A stretch of 64,000 bases of DNA, taken from the NCBI GenBank assembly GCA_030272155.1, contig CP126196.1, positions 1,116,001-1,180,000 of the forward strand. Direction: 5' to 3'. Numbering within the stretch: the stretch's first letter is position 1; the number at the start of each line of letters is the position of its first letter. The position numbers and the translations under genes were made by a program. This document shows positions 35,401 through 47,462 of this stretch, piece by piece. The notes beneath the pieces are model-generated. The model ran no database searches and had not been told where the DNA came from. It saw nothing but the letters and a program-made list of their open reading frames with translations. Source of the DNA: Tetradesmus obliquus (taxonomy: Eukaryota; Chlorophyta; Chlorophyceae; Sphaeropleales; Scenedesmaceae).

Positions 35401-38400
35401 GGTGGATTGCAAGCAATTGCTGTTGTGATTGCAGCAGAGCTAAGCAAACCACCCGCACCTGCTGCTTCTAGTGATTGACAGAGCATGAGCGCGGAAGGCC
35501 TCAGTGCGCTGTCATTGCTCCTTTGCAAGGTGTTATGTTGCGATTCTGTCTCAGCTGCACCTGTGCCGCTGCCATGCGTACATGCAGAGCTTTGCACTCG
35601 GCACATTGGTCAAAGTTGGCCCAGACCATACGGACAATGACGGCCTCGACATGGATGCAGCAGCAGCCAGCTCAGCAGCAGCAGCAGCCAGCAACGGCGC
35701 AGCTGCAGCAGCGGCAGCGGCAGTGGCGGCAGGCCAGCAGGGCTACAGCAGCGCGGGGCGGGGCTGGGTGGCGCGCTGGTTTAAGCAGCAGCGGGGCGTG
35801 ACGCGCTACAACTGCGCTGACTCGCTGGACCGCACCAATGTGGGCAGCTTCTTTGGTGCAGTGCAGGTGGGCCGCCTGGGCGCGTCTGTTTATTCTGCTT
35901 GTGTAGTGGGTAGTGTTGTAGATGTATGTGATGCGCATTTAGTTGCAAGCTGCGTGTGTGCGAAGGCATCTGCAGAACATGCTTGCACACGCAGCAGGCG
36001 TGCCTGGCGAGGAGAAGTTTGGTTGGATGCCAGGACATTGAGTTCAAGGCGACGGCTCACACACCGCTGCAACTGAACACAGCTGTGCATGTGTTGTGCT
36101 TCGCATAAGGCCTGTGGTTCATGGCGCCTTGCGTTTCATAGTCTGCAGGATGCCTGCAGCCAACTTTCTGTGCATTTGTTGCTCATTATCGCAGGTATTT
36201 GTTGAGCAGTGTCGTGAGCTGGACATCGCTATTGCCGCCACCAGCGCCAGCGCAGCCAGCATGGCGCGACAAGCGCTGCTGAGGCGGCAGGCAGCAGCAG
36301 CTGCAGCAGCAGCCACAGCAGCAGGCAGCGCAGGCGGCGCTGCAGCAGCAGCAGCCGGTGCGGCTGGGCGGCCGCCACTGGCGGCGGCAGCAGCAGCAGG
36401 CGCTTTGACGCAGGTGACGATGGCCGTTCAATCTGCTGCACATTCTTGTGCTGGACGTGTTGCAGCACAGCAGCGCCCGCACCCGTCAGAGTGGGCTGCT
36501 GTGTGAAGTTGCACGACAGCTGTCTGCTCTGGCTAGTATGCGCTCCTGGCAGCTGCTTATGGTCAATGCTCCCTTCAATGTTTAGTTCATCGTCGTCATT
36601 GACCTGGAATCTGATGCAGTTGCCACTGCTGCAACTGTACGCGCTGCCTGACCTGGCACTTCACCTGTTGTTCCGGTGGCATATGTTGTTTGCAGGACAA
36701 GCGCAGCGGCAGCGCCAGCAGCGCCAGCGGCAGCAGCGGGTTCTTATCCAGCCTTGGCAAGGCGGTCATGGGCGACCTGCGCATCAGCCCACGCAGCCCG
36801 CGCGGCGGCCAGGGCAGCTCGGGAGGTGCGGCCCGTGCCACAGGGGTAATGTCTGCAGTGTTTGCATTGCAGTGATGTGCTGATGGGCGGCATGTGCAGT
36901 CATGTTGAGAGGGCTGGGAGACGCAAAACCCATTGCGCAGCCGCAGGCAGTTAAATGTGCAGCCAGGACAATACTGCTGCACAGATAGGGTGCTGGTTGA
37001 TATTACGTGACTTTGTTGTGTCCATTTGTGGTACCAGCTCATTGCTGCTTTATCAGCTGTTTCCACTGCGGCTGCTGCTGCTGCAGGCCCCTCGTCCGGC
37101 TCGTCGCCGCGTGGCGGCGCTACTGGCGATTTTGGTAGGGACCTCAGCAGGGAGCTGTGCGTGCACAGCAGCCCAAATATCTCCCTCATGCAGCAGCAAC
37201 AACAGCAGCAGCAGCAGCTTTCGCAGCTGCGTGCAGGGGCTGGCGCACCTCAGCAGCAGCAGCAGCAGCAGCAGGAGCCGCCGCTGCCGCCTGGCTGGGA
37301 GGCAAAGTATGATGCTGTGAACAAGCGCGTGTTTTACGTGGACCACAACACAAAGACGACCACGTGGACGCGGCCGGCGTGCGCGCCGCCTGCTGCAGCT
37401 GCAGCAAGCAACGGTGCGACTGCTCGAGCTGGCTGCATTTGTGATCTTGATTTAATTAGTGTCATTTTGCTTTGGTTGAAAGTACCTAGTCACTTGATGT
37501 GTCTGTTGCATTAAGCGCCGTGCTTGTGTCAATGCAGGCGACTCAGCAGCAGCAGACCTAGCCAGCAGCAAGGGCAGCAGCAACGGCCACGCGCCCGTCA
37601 GCAGCAGCAGCGAGCAGCAGCTGGCGGCACTGGCTGCTGGGGGCAGCAGGGGCTCCGCTTCGCCGCATCACAAGCGGCCAGGCAGCTTGTCCCGCAAGTC
37701 GCTGACTGCAGAGGATGGCGCATCAGGCAGCGACAGTGACTCAGGAGCAGGTGGGTGGCGACGCAGCTACTGCACAAGCTGCTTGTGTTCTGGCTCACCA
37801 GCTGCTGCTGCTCAGCATGTTTCATCATGGCGCATGTTGTTTGTCTCGTTTATGGTGTTGAACTTGACATGCTGGGTTCAGACGAGCACACTGGCTGTTG
37901 GACTCCTGATGCTTGACAACGTGCAATCCGCATGGTCCAGTCACAACAAGCCCTAATCAGCACGCGGTTCATCTCTTTACTCAGCTGCTGTTGACAGAGA
38001 GTTTGCATTCGCGTGTAAGCGTTTGAGCAAAGGGGTCAGTGAATGTTGCATTCAACTGTTTGGCTGTGTCCGCGCAGACAAAGAGCGCTACGAGCCGCTC
38101 ACGCCCTGGTGCATGTTCTCGCCGCGCCACGCGCGCGTGCGGCACTTTGCGCGCGTGATCAACGCGCCCGCGCTGTCCGCCATCGCGGAGCTGTTCCTCA
38201 TGAACGGCGACATGTGCGCGTGGCTGTACACGGGCTCGCCGGCCATGCACAGCGAGAAGATCACGCTGTTTGAGCCGGAGAGCAGCAGGCTCAAGAAGGC
38301 GGGCGCGGGCGCGTACAGCAACAGCTTCATCGCCATCCGCAGGTGCGGTGCACATGATGAGCGTTGGCTGTGCGCAGCAGGGCGTGCTGCTGCGTGGAGA

Positions 38401-40592
38401 GGAACGTCATGCAAGTGCTGTGTGTTATGGCCTGGCAGCTGTCTGGCAGCGCTGCATGTGTGTAGGTACAGTAGCCATGATGTTACTGTACGGTGTCTGT
38501 TTGCGCGCCTGGGAGCTTCCGAGTACACTCACGCAACTGCCTGCATGCGTGCCAGTGATTGTGTGTCAGCCTATTCCTGCTTTCAAGGCATTAGCTGACA
38601 ACACAACGCAACCATGTGTCAACACAACGCAACCATGTGTCTGCCGCGTTGCGCAGGCGCTACAACAACGTGCTGATGGATGAGGAGCGCAAGATGCAGG
38701 CGGAGATGTTCCTGGGGATGAAGGCGCGGCTTTACTTCCCCACGCTGCACCTGGCCTACAGGTGCGCCACGCAGCAGGCTGCTGCACGCCAGGCTGCACT
38801 GCAAGCTGTAGTGCATGGCAGGAGTGTGTGTTCTGTCAGATTATGGCACTTGCTTCACGCTCGTAGTGGTAATCACCGAACATACCAAAGGCGCGGTCAG
38901 CTGTATTTGCTACCTGCAGTCTGCGTCGGAGTCCTGTTCTGGCTGCTGTGCGGAGCTGGCGCGTGGAGCGCGCATACAGCGCATCAGCACGGTAAGACAT
39001 GCGCATGACTACAAGCGTCCAAGCCCCTCTGTGTGCCCGCTGCTGCTGCTGCCGGCGCCACATCCATGCATGCAGGGAGCCCGAGGGTGGCGTGCCTGAC
39101 GACTGGCCAGAGTCTGACGATGACGAGCATGCACACCATTTCTTCAACCCTGCTGTGGCTGCTGCTGCCGCTGCTTGCGTGATGTCTGCGTGGCAGGGAG
39201 CCTGAGGGTGGCGTGCCTGACGACTGGCCAGAGTCAGACGATGACGAGCCCACCGCATCAGGCGAGGCAGCATCAGACCCGCTGGGCCTGCTGACGTGGC
39301 CCCTGGAGAGCAGCAAGACGCAGCGCAGCAGCATCGCCAGCAGTGCGGCAGCGGGGCTTGCGGGCGCTGCGGCAGCGCTGGTGGGACTGGGTGGGTCTGG
39401 TGGGGCTGCTGGCGCTGGCGGCACTGGGCTGTCGCTGATGTCTGGCAGTGGCAGGATCGACAGGGAGCGGCTCAGCTCGGTGAGTGTCCTTGGCATGATA
39501 AACATTGGCTTCGGTTTTTATTATGTTGGGGGTAGCGCTGCTGAGGGTGGGTTGCAGTAGCAGTGTGTGTAAGGGCTCATGACAGCAGGGCACTGCGGCA
39601 GCATTGGGAGGCGTTGGTCGGGGTTCTGGCAGTGCTGCTGGCGCTGGCGGCAGTAGGTTGTCGCTGATGTCTGGCGGTGGCAGGGTGGACCGCGAACGGC
39701 TCAGCTCGGTAAGCATGTAACGAGGCGCAGTGTGGTGACAACCTTGCTGTCTCGTCGGTCTTGTAGGTGTGATGTGGTCGCGGCTAACTGCCTGCCCGTG
39801 CGCACAGCTCACTAAGGCAGCTGGCGTTGTGCATGTACCTTTCAAGTTCACATGCGTGCGTGATTGCTCAGTGCTGATGACGAAATGCGTGTGTGTGCGT
39901 TTCCTCAACGCTGCAGGGCAGCAGCTTCTCAGAGAGCCCTGATTTGCTGTGTGAGCGTCCGCCCAGCCACACGCGCAGCTTCAGCAGCGAGAAGATCCTG
40001 CAGGAGTTCAGGGAGCTGCAGCGCGCAGGGCAGGCGGCAGCAGCAGCACACTCGCAGGGGCAGGGGCAGCGGCTGGGCCAGGCGGTGAGTGCAGTGAGTA
40101 GCGTGATAGTGCCATGCAGTTAAACTTGGCTACTGATAGCGAGGTTACAGTCAGTTGCATGCAAGCAGGCGATAGGTTATGTAACGAGACGCGTGAACTT
40201 GCGCGATCGTGTGTGCTGGGGTGGGGCACAGCTTAGCTGCTGCGATGGCATCATGCATGCTCGCTGTTCATCTGGACTGGGTGCTCAGGTAAGTAGATGT
40301 TGTTGAGTTGGCTGGCTTGTCTTTGACTATCGTATGTGGCTGCTGCCTGCGGCGTTTGCTTTCCCTGCTGCAGTCCCCTGGCCGGCCGCCGCTGATGCCT
40401 CAGGCACCTGCAAGCAGCAGCCCTAGCAGCTTCACCAAGCCCACACCAGCAGCAGCAGCAGCAGCAACAGGCGCAGCAGCAGCCAGCCTTGGCGCAAAGA
40501 GCATGGCTGACTTTGACCAGGAGCTCAGTGACAGGGCGCCACCAGCAGCGAATGTGTTGAAGCCGTTTGATGACCCGCTTGGCTTGTTGTAG
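31132..40592 (+). CDS. SAC9: SAC9-like phosphoinositide phosphatase with WW domain
   Basis: SAC9 in plants removes phosphate from phosphoinositides, chiefly PI(4,5)P2. In-phase exons: 31132-31232, 31357-31444, 31797-31838, 32121-32276, 32477-32564, 32829-32992, 33231-33436, 33679-33919, 34339-34391, 34670-34844, 35588-35866, 36195-36413, 36696-36825, 37087-37413, 37538-37750, 38078-38342, 38657-38761, 39197-39479, 39917-40084 and 40374-40592 (about 1,170 aa; an optional exon near 38919-38992 is unresolved). The SAC domain is in the first half, with RYNCADSLDRTNVGSFFGAVQ carrying the CX5R catalytic motif. A WW domain follows (LPPGWEAKYDAVNKRVFYVD...TTTWTRP). The C-terminal half contains YEPLTPWCMFSPRHARVRHF and an acidic DDWPESDDDEP. 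SAC plus WW in one protein is the hallmark of plant SAC9; this one is shorter than the Arabidopsis protein. Five or more exon fragments are duplicated in its introns. Confidence 0.86.
31451..31715 (+). repeat. Two-copy direct repeat of about 110 bp in SAC9 intron 2
   Basis: The segment from GAGCATGAGCGACACTGTAT through CCTCTCTGTTAGACGTG occurs at about 31451-31560 and 31606-31712, nearly identical. Confidence 0.88.
33835..34121 (+). repeat. Duplicated SAC9 exon end
   Basis: The exon end at 33815-33919 (CGGCGCTACATGCC.. to ..GATGCATCACTGCAG) is repeated at 34008-34121 with an expanded CAG run and GTGTGG as donor. The following exon at 34339 joins in phase 0 from either. Confidence 0.82.
34780..35285 (+). 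repeat. Five copies of a SAC9 exon end (EALVEAFWSQLSALLPPQ)
   Basis: TGGAGGC-TTCTGGAGCCAGCT units occur at 34801, about 34892, 35018, 35117 and, degenerate, 35241. Most end in CTGCCGCCGCAG followed by a GT. The fourth copy also carries the upstream CACCAGATGGACAAGGAGCT. Only the first is needed for the reading frame. Confidence 0.88.
39084..39710 (+). repeat. Two duplicated SAC9 exon pieces near the 3' end
   Basis: The exon start encoding REPEGGVPDDWPESDDDE is present at 39078-39130 and 39197-39250. The exon end TCGCTGATGTCTGGC-GGCTCAGCTCG with a GT donor is present at 39430-39479 and 39661-39708. Confidence 0.85.
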
Positions 40593-41677
40593 AGGCTGTG
40601 GCTGTTGCAGAGGGCAGGTTTCGGTCTGCAGGTGGCACGCTGTTGTTCGTCTGCAGGCGACGATTTGGGAGCCTGCTGGTGTGTGACAGCAGGCAGATGT
40701 GCGTGCGCTGGCGGGTGCATGTTAGTGTTGGGCGCTAGACTGCGGTGCCATAGCGTGCAAGCATACTCCTGGCACCATGCCAGCCAGGTAGCCCAGCTGT
40801 CGGTGACAGTCACCAGGCTTGTACCTGGCAGGTAACTACTTGCTGCTGCAGGGTCCAGCTGTACTCAATGACTCAAACCGGATCGCACTGGCATGATTTT
40901 GTTGGTTCTGAGGTTCCTGGGCACGCGGTGAACGCGTGTGAGACATTAGCAGCGTCCTGCATGTTGTCATCCAGCTGCACAGTGCAGCAGAAATCACCGT
41001 TGGCACTAGTCCCAGAGCCCGCCAAATCCTATGCTTGAAAGTGACCGCCGGCACTGATAATGCTAAAAGCAAAGTAAGGTTTCAAATGTGCATTTGGAAG
41101 TCAACGAGTGCTGTCGAGGCTGCTTATCAGTTCTTTGGGTTGAGTTGGGCCTGTCGCCGGTGACGGTTGCGCTGTGTCAGTCTACGTCGTGTCAATTTGC
41201 TCCAACACAAAAAGAAGTGTTGCTCCTGAGCTCCTGCGCTTCTTTCGATGCTCACATCATCACACTCATGCGATCACCGTACTGCGTAGAGCCCTAGTCA
41301 CCGTCAACAACACTTGACCGTCAAAGAAGGCTTCAAGTTCTGCGTTTGTAAGCAATTGTTTAAGCAACACCAGGCTTGCACAGTCGAACTGATCCCCCAG
41401 CTCTAACGCTTCCCCGCAGCTCCCGCGCCTGGTAGCAACGCTTGACTGGCAAGAAAACAACGTCACAGTACTACAAGTCTACGTGTTGAAGACGGATAGT
41501 GTTGTGGGACTGCTCTTGCTATTGAGCAACCATAACAACGACTTCCCAAAACGCCAAACTTCCCTACAGCGTTGTTCGTTGTTCTAGACCTTGATCACTT
41601 ACTTCAACACCCCGTAAGAGAGAGTTGAGTCGGTGGGACTGTCCGTGAGGGCTCTTGGGCAAGCTCGGACTGCCGGA
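40593..41677. other. Intergenic, SAC9 3' region and promoter of the hydrolase
   Basis: No gene supported. A TGTAA lies at about 41346, distant from the SAC9 stop. Composition is more balanced than in the genes and CAG runs are scarce. Confidence 0.45.
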
Positions 41678-44600
41678 ATGCAGGCAGCATCCAGGCCTGC
41701 TGCGGGTCCCAGCAGACAACGTCACAGCTCAGCAGCACACTCCGGGTCTCGCATCCGTCATATAGCATACATAGCTGCGCCCACGACGCTCGCTGACACA
41801 CAAACAGCCTGGGCACCAGCAGTGTCAGAGCAGCGCCAGCAGCCAGCCCTGCTGCCCAGAGCAGCAGATCCAGCAGAGCAGCAAGGGCCCCTGCAGCAGC
41901 AGTGGAACTGGAGGTGGGGCAGCAGCATAACATATACGCAGGCAGGGTGTGCTAGTGATGGCCGGCCTGCACTGCTGCTGCTGCACGGCTTTGGAGTGTC
42001 CCACAAGCACTTTGTGCACAACATTGAAGTGTTGGCAGAGCAGTACACGGTGAGCTATGGTTGTGGACACCACATCAGCCAACATACAAACCTGGTGGAC
42101 CAGCACCACAACATCGTGTGTATGTGCAGTGTGAATGCGTATGACGAGATGGGGGTTGGCTAGCGCTGCAAGCCAGCAGGATGGCGTTGACTGGAGTTTG
42201 ACCAAATGCACCTTGCAACAGCAGCAGCACAGATCAACCACCGCGCACTTTAAGATTTGCATTTTCCACATGCGACTTTTGTGACTGTGCGATCTCTGCT
42301 GCAGGTGTATGCTGTTGACCTGTTAGGCCACGGGGGAAGCTGGCCCTCGCAGCATGTGTGTGAGGCCAGCGGGCAGCAGCTGCACTACAACGTGGCCACA
42401 TACACGGAGCAGCTGCACAGCTTCATACAGGAGAGGGTCGGGCAGCCGGTGTATGTCGCTGGCAACAGCCTAGGTGAGGATGAAATGCGCCACATGCTGT
42501 AGCTCGGGGAACATTGATTAGCGTCTGAACACGTGATGGTTGGTGTTGCAGCAGGCCACATGCATTCCTGCTAGATGCGTTATACTCCAGCAGCCACAAA
42601 GTGATGGTTTGCCGGCAGCAGCCCTTCGGGTTTTGAACGCTCAATCGCCATCACCGCAGCAATTGCTTGCAAGCAGCTGATAGGGTGCTTCTGCTGCTGC
42701 TGCTGCTGCTACAGGGGGTTTCCTTGCAGCCAACCTAGCAGCACACCACCCCGATGCAGTGCGGGGCGTGGTGCTGCTCAATGCAGCACCCTTCACCTCA
42801 CCTTACATCCCTGGCAGGGACCTGCTGCTGTGGCGGCTGCTGGCTGCTGCAGCAGACGATGCGCTGCCAGCACCGCGGGAGGTGCGCTGCTTACTCGCAT
42901 ATGCAACTCAAACCTCCCTTCGTCTTGCGAAGTCCAAGAGACGTGCAGCAACGTGTCGCAACTCTGTTGACAGCTGCACTACCAGTAGAACCGAACATGC
43001 TGCTGCTTTGCAGTACTATTGACTCGGTTGGGCGGGCGGCATGACACGGCCATTTGCTTTGTGTGGTGACTGAATGCAATGTGTGGTGATTGAATGCAAG
43101 TGCTGCCGGCACCTGATGATGTTATATGCAGGTGCTATAGTATGTTGTGCCTGTGAACAAGTAAGGCTCTGCTTCTGCGAGCTGACAGAAGCTTACAGCT
43201 GCTGCCTCTGCCACTGCTGGACTATGTGCTGTGCCCTCTTTCTATACATCCATCTTCGGCGCGACAGCAAATCGCATCTTTTGTCCGCGACTTCTGGTGA
43301 GAGCCCCGAACTGCAGTTCTTATCAGCCATCAATCCTTTAGACCTACAGACGCTGCAGGCACTGCTGCAGGTAGAGCATAGATATCGTTGATGCTGCAAC
43401 AGCAGCAAGCACAAAGCATGTGATGACTGTGTTTGATAGCCAGTGCTTCATCCAGCAGTAGCAGTGTTGCCTTGCAGACTGCTCAATACACCAGTCCTGG
43501 TGGCACACTGGATGAGGTCGCACGGCTGAAGCAGCACTCCTGCATTGTTTTGAAGAGCACTGTTGTCGCAAGGAGCAGCAAAAGTTGGAGTATGCTGCAT
43601 TCCAACTAGCGCTGCTGCTGCTGCTGCTGCAGGTGGGACATCATCCGGCAGCCAGACTCTATCCGGCTGGTGCTGCAGCTGGTGTACGCGCGCCACTCCG
43701 CAATCGATGACCAGCTAGTTGATTGCATCCTGGAGCCCACGCAGCACCCGCAGGCGCTGGACGCGTTTGTGAGCATGGTGCTGTCGCCTGCCGGCAAGCT
43801 GTCATTTGAGCAGGTGCTGCAGCGCGTGGAGTGCCCTGTGTGCCTGGCCTACGGTGAGTTGAACACAGAGGGTTTGCATGTAGTTGTGTGGTTGTGTGTG
43901 GCCGTGTTTATGCAGCGGAGTTAATAAGCTTGCGGCCAGTTGCGTGCAGCGGTCAAATACATCGTTGACCAGCTGCTGTGGTGCATCCTGGAGCCCACGC
44001 AGCACCCTCAGGCACTGGATGCCTTTGTGAGCATGGTGCTGTCGCCTGCCGGCAAGCAAGCACTGTCATTTGAGCAGGTGCTGCAGCGCGTGGAGTGCCC
44101 TGTGTGCCTGGCCTACGGTGAGTTAAACACAGAGGGTTTGCATGTAGTTGTATGGTTGTGTGTGGCCGTGTTTATGCTTGCGGCCAGTGGCGTGCAGCGG
44201 TCATACACATCGTCAACCAGCTAATGCAGTGCATCCTGGAGCCCACGCAGCACCCGCAGGCGCTGGATGCCTTTGTGAGCATGGTGCTGTCGCCTGCCGG
44301 CAAGCTGTCATTTGAGCAGGTGTTGCAGCGCGTGGAGTGCCCCGTGTGCCTGGCCTACGGTGAGTTGATGACACAGACAGTGTATGTGCATGTTTTTGTG
44401 TGGTTGTGTGTTAGCCGTGTTCGTGCAGCAGTGCACTGGTGCGTGCGGCAATGTGATAGCTGTCACATGCTGTCAAGCGCTGGTTTGCCATGCTAGGCGG
44501 AGCATGGCAAGGGGGCGCATGAGCCATGCATGTATGTATGAGCTAAGCATGTATGCATGAGTCATGCATGAGCTATGTATGAGCTATGCATGTATGTGTG

Positions 44601-45561
44601 AGCTATGCACCCCGTCGCTGCACAGCCCACCGCAGAGCCTCGTCAGCGCACACAATCCAGCCGGAGACTCACAAGGATTGCACCACAATGTGGTCAAGAG
44701 CGCCACCCGGCCTCTTTGCGGTGTACTACCGCCCCTGCTCTTGTGTGCACTGGCTGGGCAGATCCTTGGGTGGTGCCGCTGCACGGCCGCAGGGCAGCAT
44801 GATCCTTGAGGCTACCGTTCAAAATCAAACTAAACATAACTTCTGTTGTTTGCTATGCAGGCCGCGAGGACCCATGGGTAGCTCCGCTGTACGGCCACAG
44901 GGCCAAGCGGCTGCTGCCTGCTGCTGTGTACCTTGAGCTCAGCCCAGCGGGGCACTGCCCGCACCACGAGGCACCCACAGCAGTGAACAGCATCATCGCA
45001 ACCTTTGTGGCAGCTGTGGAGGCTGGGCAGCACCAGCAGCACGCGGCACTGCAGGTGTGTGATGATTCATAGTTGATCATCATGATCAAGGTTGCCAGGA
45101 AAGGCCATTATGTGCCTTTGTTGATTTGCAGGAGATGCCGCGTGCACTTGAGAGTACTGTTGGAACCAGCAGCAGCAAGAGAGCAGTACAGGCGAGGCTG
45201 CAGGGCAGCATGAACCGCAGCAGGTCAGCATTCCTCGCGCACAGCATGGCTGTTACCAAGCACGCGCTGCTGCAGAAACATACGGTGGCTGAGCTCTACC
45301 TGTTGCCGCTGTTGCCTCATCCTGCTGCTGCTTATTCTTTTGTACACCGGCAATCAGGCTGGCACAGTCACAAGCTTTGAAGAGGAAGATGGCTGCACAG
45401 TGCAGGTGGCATGTGTTGACGGCTCGCCTCGCAACTTCCTGGAAGCAGCAGATGCAGCGCTGTGGCGGCTGAAGCAGCGCGCAGCACGGCTACTAAAGCA
45501 GCGCCAGGGCCTGCAGTTCACACTGCTGCAGGAGGCTTTGCACATGGACGGGTGGATGTGA
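41678..45561 (+). CDS. Alpha/beta hydrolase, pheophytinase-like, probably plastid-targeted
   Basis: In-phase exons 41678-42049, 42305-42473, 42715-42881, then (after one unresolved short exon) 43633-43853, 44861-45054 and 45132-45223. A C-terminal exon ends at the stop 45559-45561. The first ~60 residues are Ser/Arg/Ala-rich, like an algal plastid transit peptide. The fold is clear: LLLLHGFGVSHKHF (oxyanion region), YAVDLLGHGGS, VYVAGNSLGG (nucleophile Ser), WDIIRQPDSIRLVLQLVY, CPVCLAYGREDPWVAPLYG (acid) and LELSPAGHCPHHEAP (base His). GNSLGG and AGHCPHxExP match the pheophytinase / chlorophyll-dephytylase group, which removes phytol from chlorophyll breakdown products. Substrate is inferred. 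The C-terminal part after 45223 is not resolved; a conserved-looking VACVDGSPRNFLEAADAALW segment is repeated there. Confidence 0.75.
43731..44362 (+). repeat. Three tandem copies of a hydrolase exon
   Basis: The exon part from ATCCTGGAGCCCACGCAGCA through GCCTGGCCTACG plus its GTGAGTT donor occurs at about 43726-43853, 43984-44119 and 44232-44361 (periods 258 and 248). It encodes ILEPTQHPQALDAFVSMVLSPAGKLSFEQVLQRVECPV. Copy 2 has a 6-base insertion (KLS to KQALS). Copies 2 and 3 keep an open frame and donor and have CAG acceptor candidates upstream. Confidence 0.9.
44755..44897 (+). repeat. Duplicated start of the hydrolase catalytic-Asp exon
   Basis: 44755-44792 (ADPWVVPLHGRRA in one frame) parallels 44861-44897 (REDPWVAPLYGHRA). 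The first lacks a clean acceptor. Confidence 0.65.
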
Positions 45562-46026
45562 AAGCTTATGATGATGCACTGCAGCAGATCCAGCAGCTGC
45601 AGCCAGATGATGCTGTCTGTGATGGGCTGGGCAGCTGATGTGCATTGTGTCACGGCTCTTTGGGCTCAGGCCCCCCAACCTGATGGAGGCAACAGACGCA
45701 GCACTATGGAGGCTGAAGCAGCGCGCAGCACGGCTGAAGCGGCGCTGGAAACCTGCAGCGCACACTGTTGCCCCAGGCTCGGCAAAGGGGGTGATGTGAT
45801 GGCTGATGATGCAGCGCGGCAGCGATATCAGCAACAGGGCCAGCTGATAACTTATGCAGTATGCTCAGCACCTGAAGAGCACAGTTACTCTGCGTTTTTG
45901 GCCCAGGGCTTTGGTGTTCTGGAGGCAGCAGATGCAGCGCGGTGGAGGCTGAAGCAGCGCGCAGCGCCGCTGCTGAAGCAGTTCTCAAGCCTGCACGGCA
46001 TTGCTAATGCGGCATACTTTGAGTAA
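45430..46026 (+). repeat. Three copies of the hydrolase C-terminal segment, two past the stop
   Basis: The segment encoding EAADAALWRLKQRAARLLKQ occurs at 45439, 45681 and 45919 (periods 242 and 238). The first is in the terminal exon. The third ends in its own stop at 46024-46026 and could serve as an alternative last exon. Confidence 0.8.
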
Positions 46027-47462
46027 CGCGCATTGAAGTGTTGCAGCACTGCGCCAACTGCTATCTATGCAATGCTGAGCAGCCATCGTGCACTGTTATT
46101 CAGTTTATATTTTAGGGTGTGCTGTGTGGTTTGTCTTCTGGTGCAGGATGTTTGACCGGGTGTGGGTGTGGCAACTGTTCACCCAGTGTGACTGTGCGCC
46201 AGCATGCATGCATGCATGCTCTGGCTGCGCAGGCACTGTGGTTCCCAACTGGTTTGCACGATCAGCACCTACAGCACTGCCAGTGCTTTGCAGCTGAGCT
46301 GCAATGCTGGCTGTAGCTCTGGAAGCTATTCTGCAGTGCACGCAAGAGCTGAGTTGCTCGTTCAATGTAAAATGAACACATGTGTTCAGCCGGGTGGTGG
46401 TGTGTGGCTGGACTGCGCTTGGCTTGGGGCAAGGGTGTGCTGGGTGGATCGCGCATGCCTGCTGTTGTGCTGCCATGCAGTTGTGTCTTGCTTGTTGTCG
46501 ATCAGTACAGTTGATCATGCTGATAGTGTACTGCATATTGATAGCGTACTGCAGATAAGGGGCCAACTGTTCGGGAATGGGGTTCTGCATACTGACAGCG
46601 GTACAACGCATGCTATGCAGGCAGCAGGGGCATGTCATGCGCAATGCACTCAGCGACATGCACTCTGCTCCACACATGAGCCTGTACATTACCATCGCAG
46701 TGCTGTGCACACACCTGAGATGCCATGAGCTGGCACAAGGGCTGTATCATATGGCGCAGTGACACGGCAGATCTGCTACATCTGTGCCTTTGCATGCTGA
46801 TAGTAGTACAGGAATAAACACTCTGCCCGTCTTCAAGGTGTGGCATTGCTCTTGCGCTTTGGGATCCATGCTGATGCATTTGGCAGCATAGCTTCCTGGC
46901 TAGGCGCATCTCTTTCCCGTTATGCAGCAGATGGAAGAATGGCTTTGGCAGGCTGACCACTGCAGGTACGCCCTTGCAGCTGTTGTAATGTTGAAAGTGT
47001 TGCCAGCAGCTTGATGTGCTGCACTGCATATATAGCAGCTGCAGCACCAGTTGCCTAGGTAGCAGCAGGTAGTGTCCCTGCAGGTTGAAGAATGTACACG
47101 TGCATGCTGTATAACATCGTTGAGTGCAGTGACGGCCGTTGTTTGTTCAGTCTTGCACTGGGTCCAATGGCGATGTGTGGAGTGTTGATGATGTATGCTT
47201 GGGGTTGATGAGCTTACGGTTGTCTGCTCTTGCAGTGAGGGTTACACCTATCTGCGAGTCGGCATTGCAACCACACTGGTAACGGCTTCCAGAAAAAAAA
47301 TGCTGCCACGTGTCCAGCACTGCCACGTTTTTCGGCGGCATAAGCACGTCGCCAACAAAATGCTCGCATTCATGCAAGTTACAAGCCCTACGCATCAGAA
47401 GCGGGCACTCCTGCTTGAGCCTATGCTCTTCCTCCGTGCGCTAACTCAGAGGAATCAACATA
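46027..47462. other. Intergenic, no gene seen
   Basis: Frames are short and show no domain. A (CATG)n patch lies at 46205-46220. It ends at the TA that borders the element at 47463. Confidence 0.45.
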
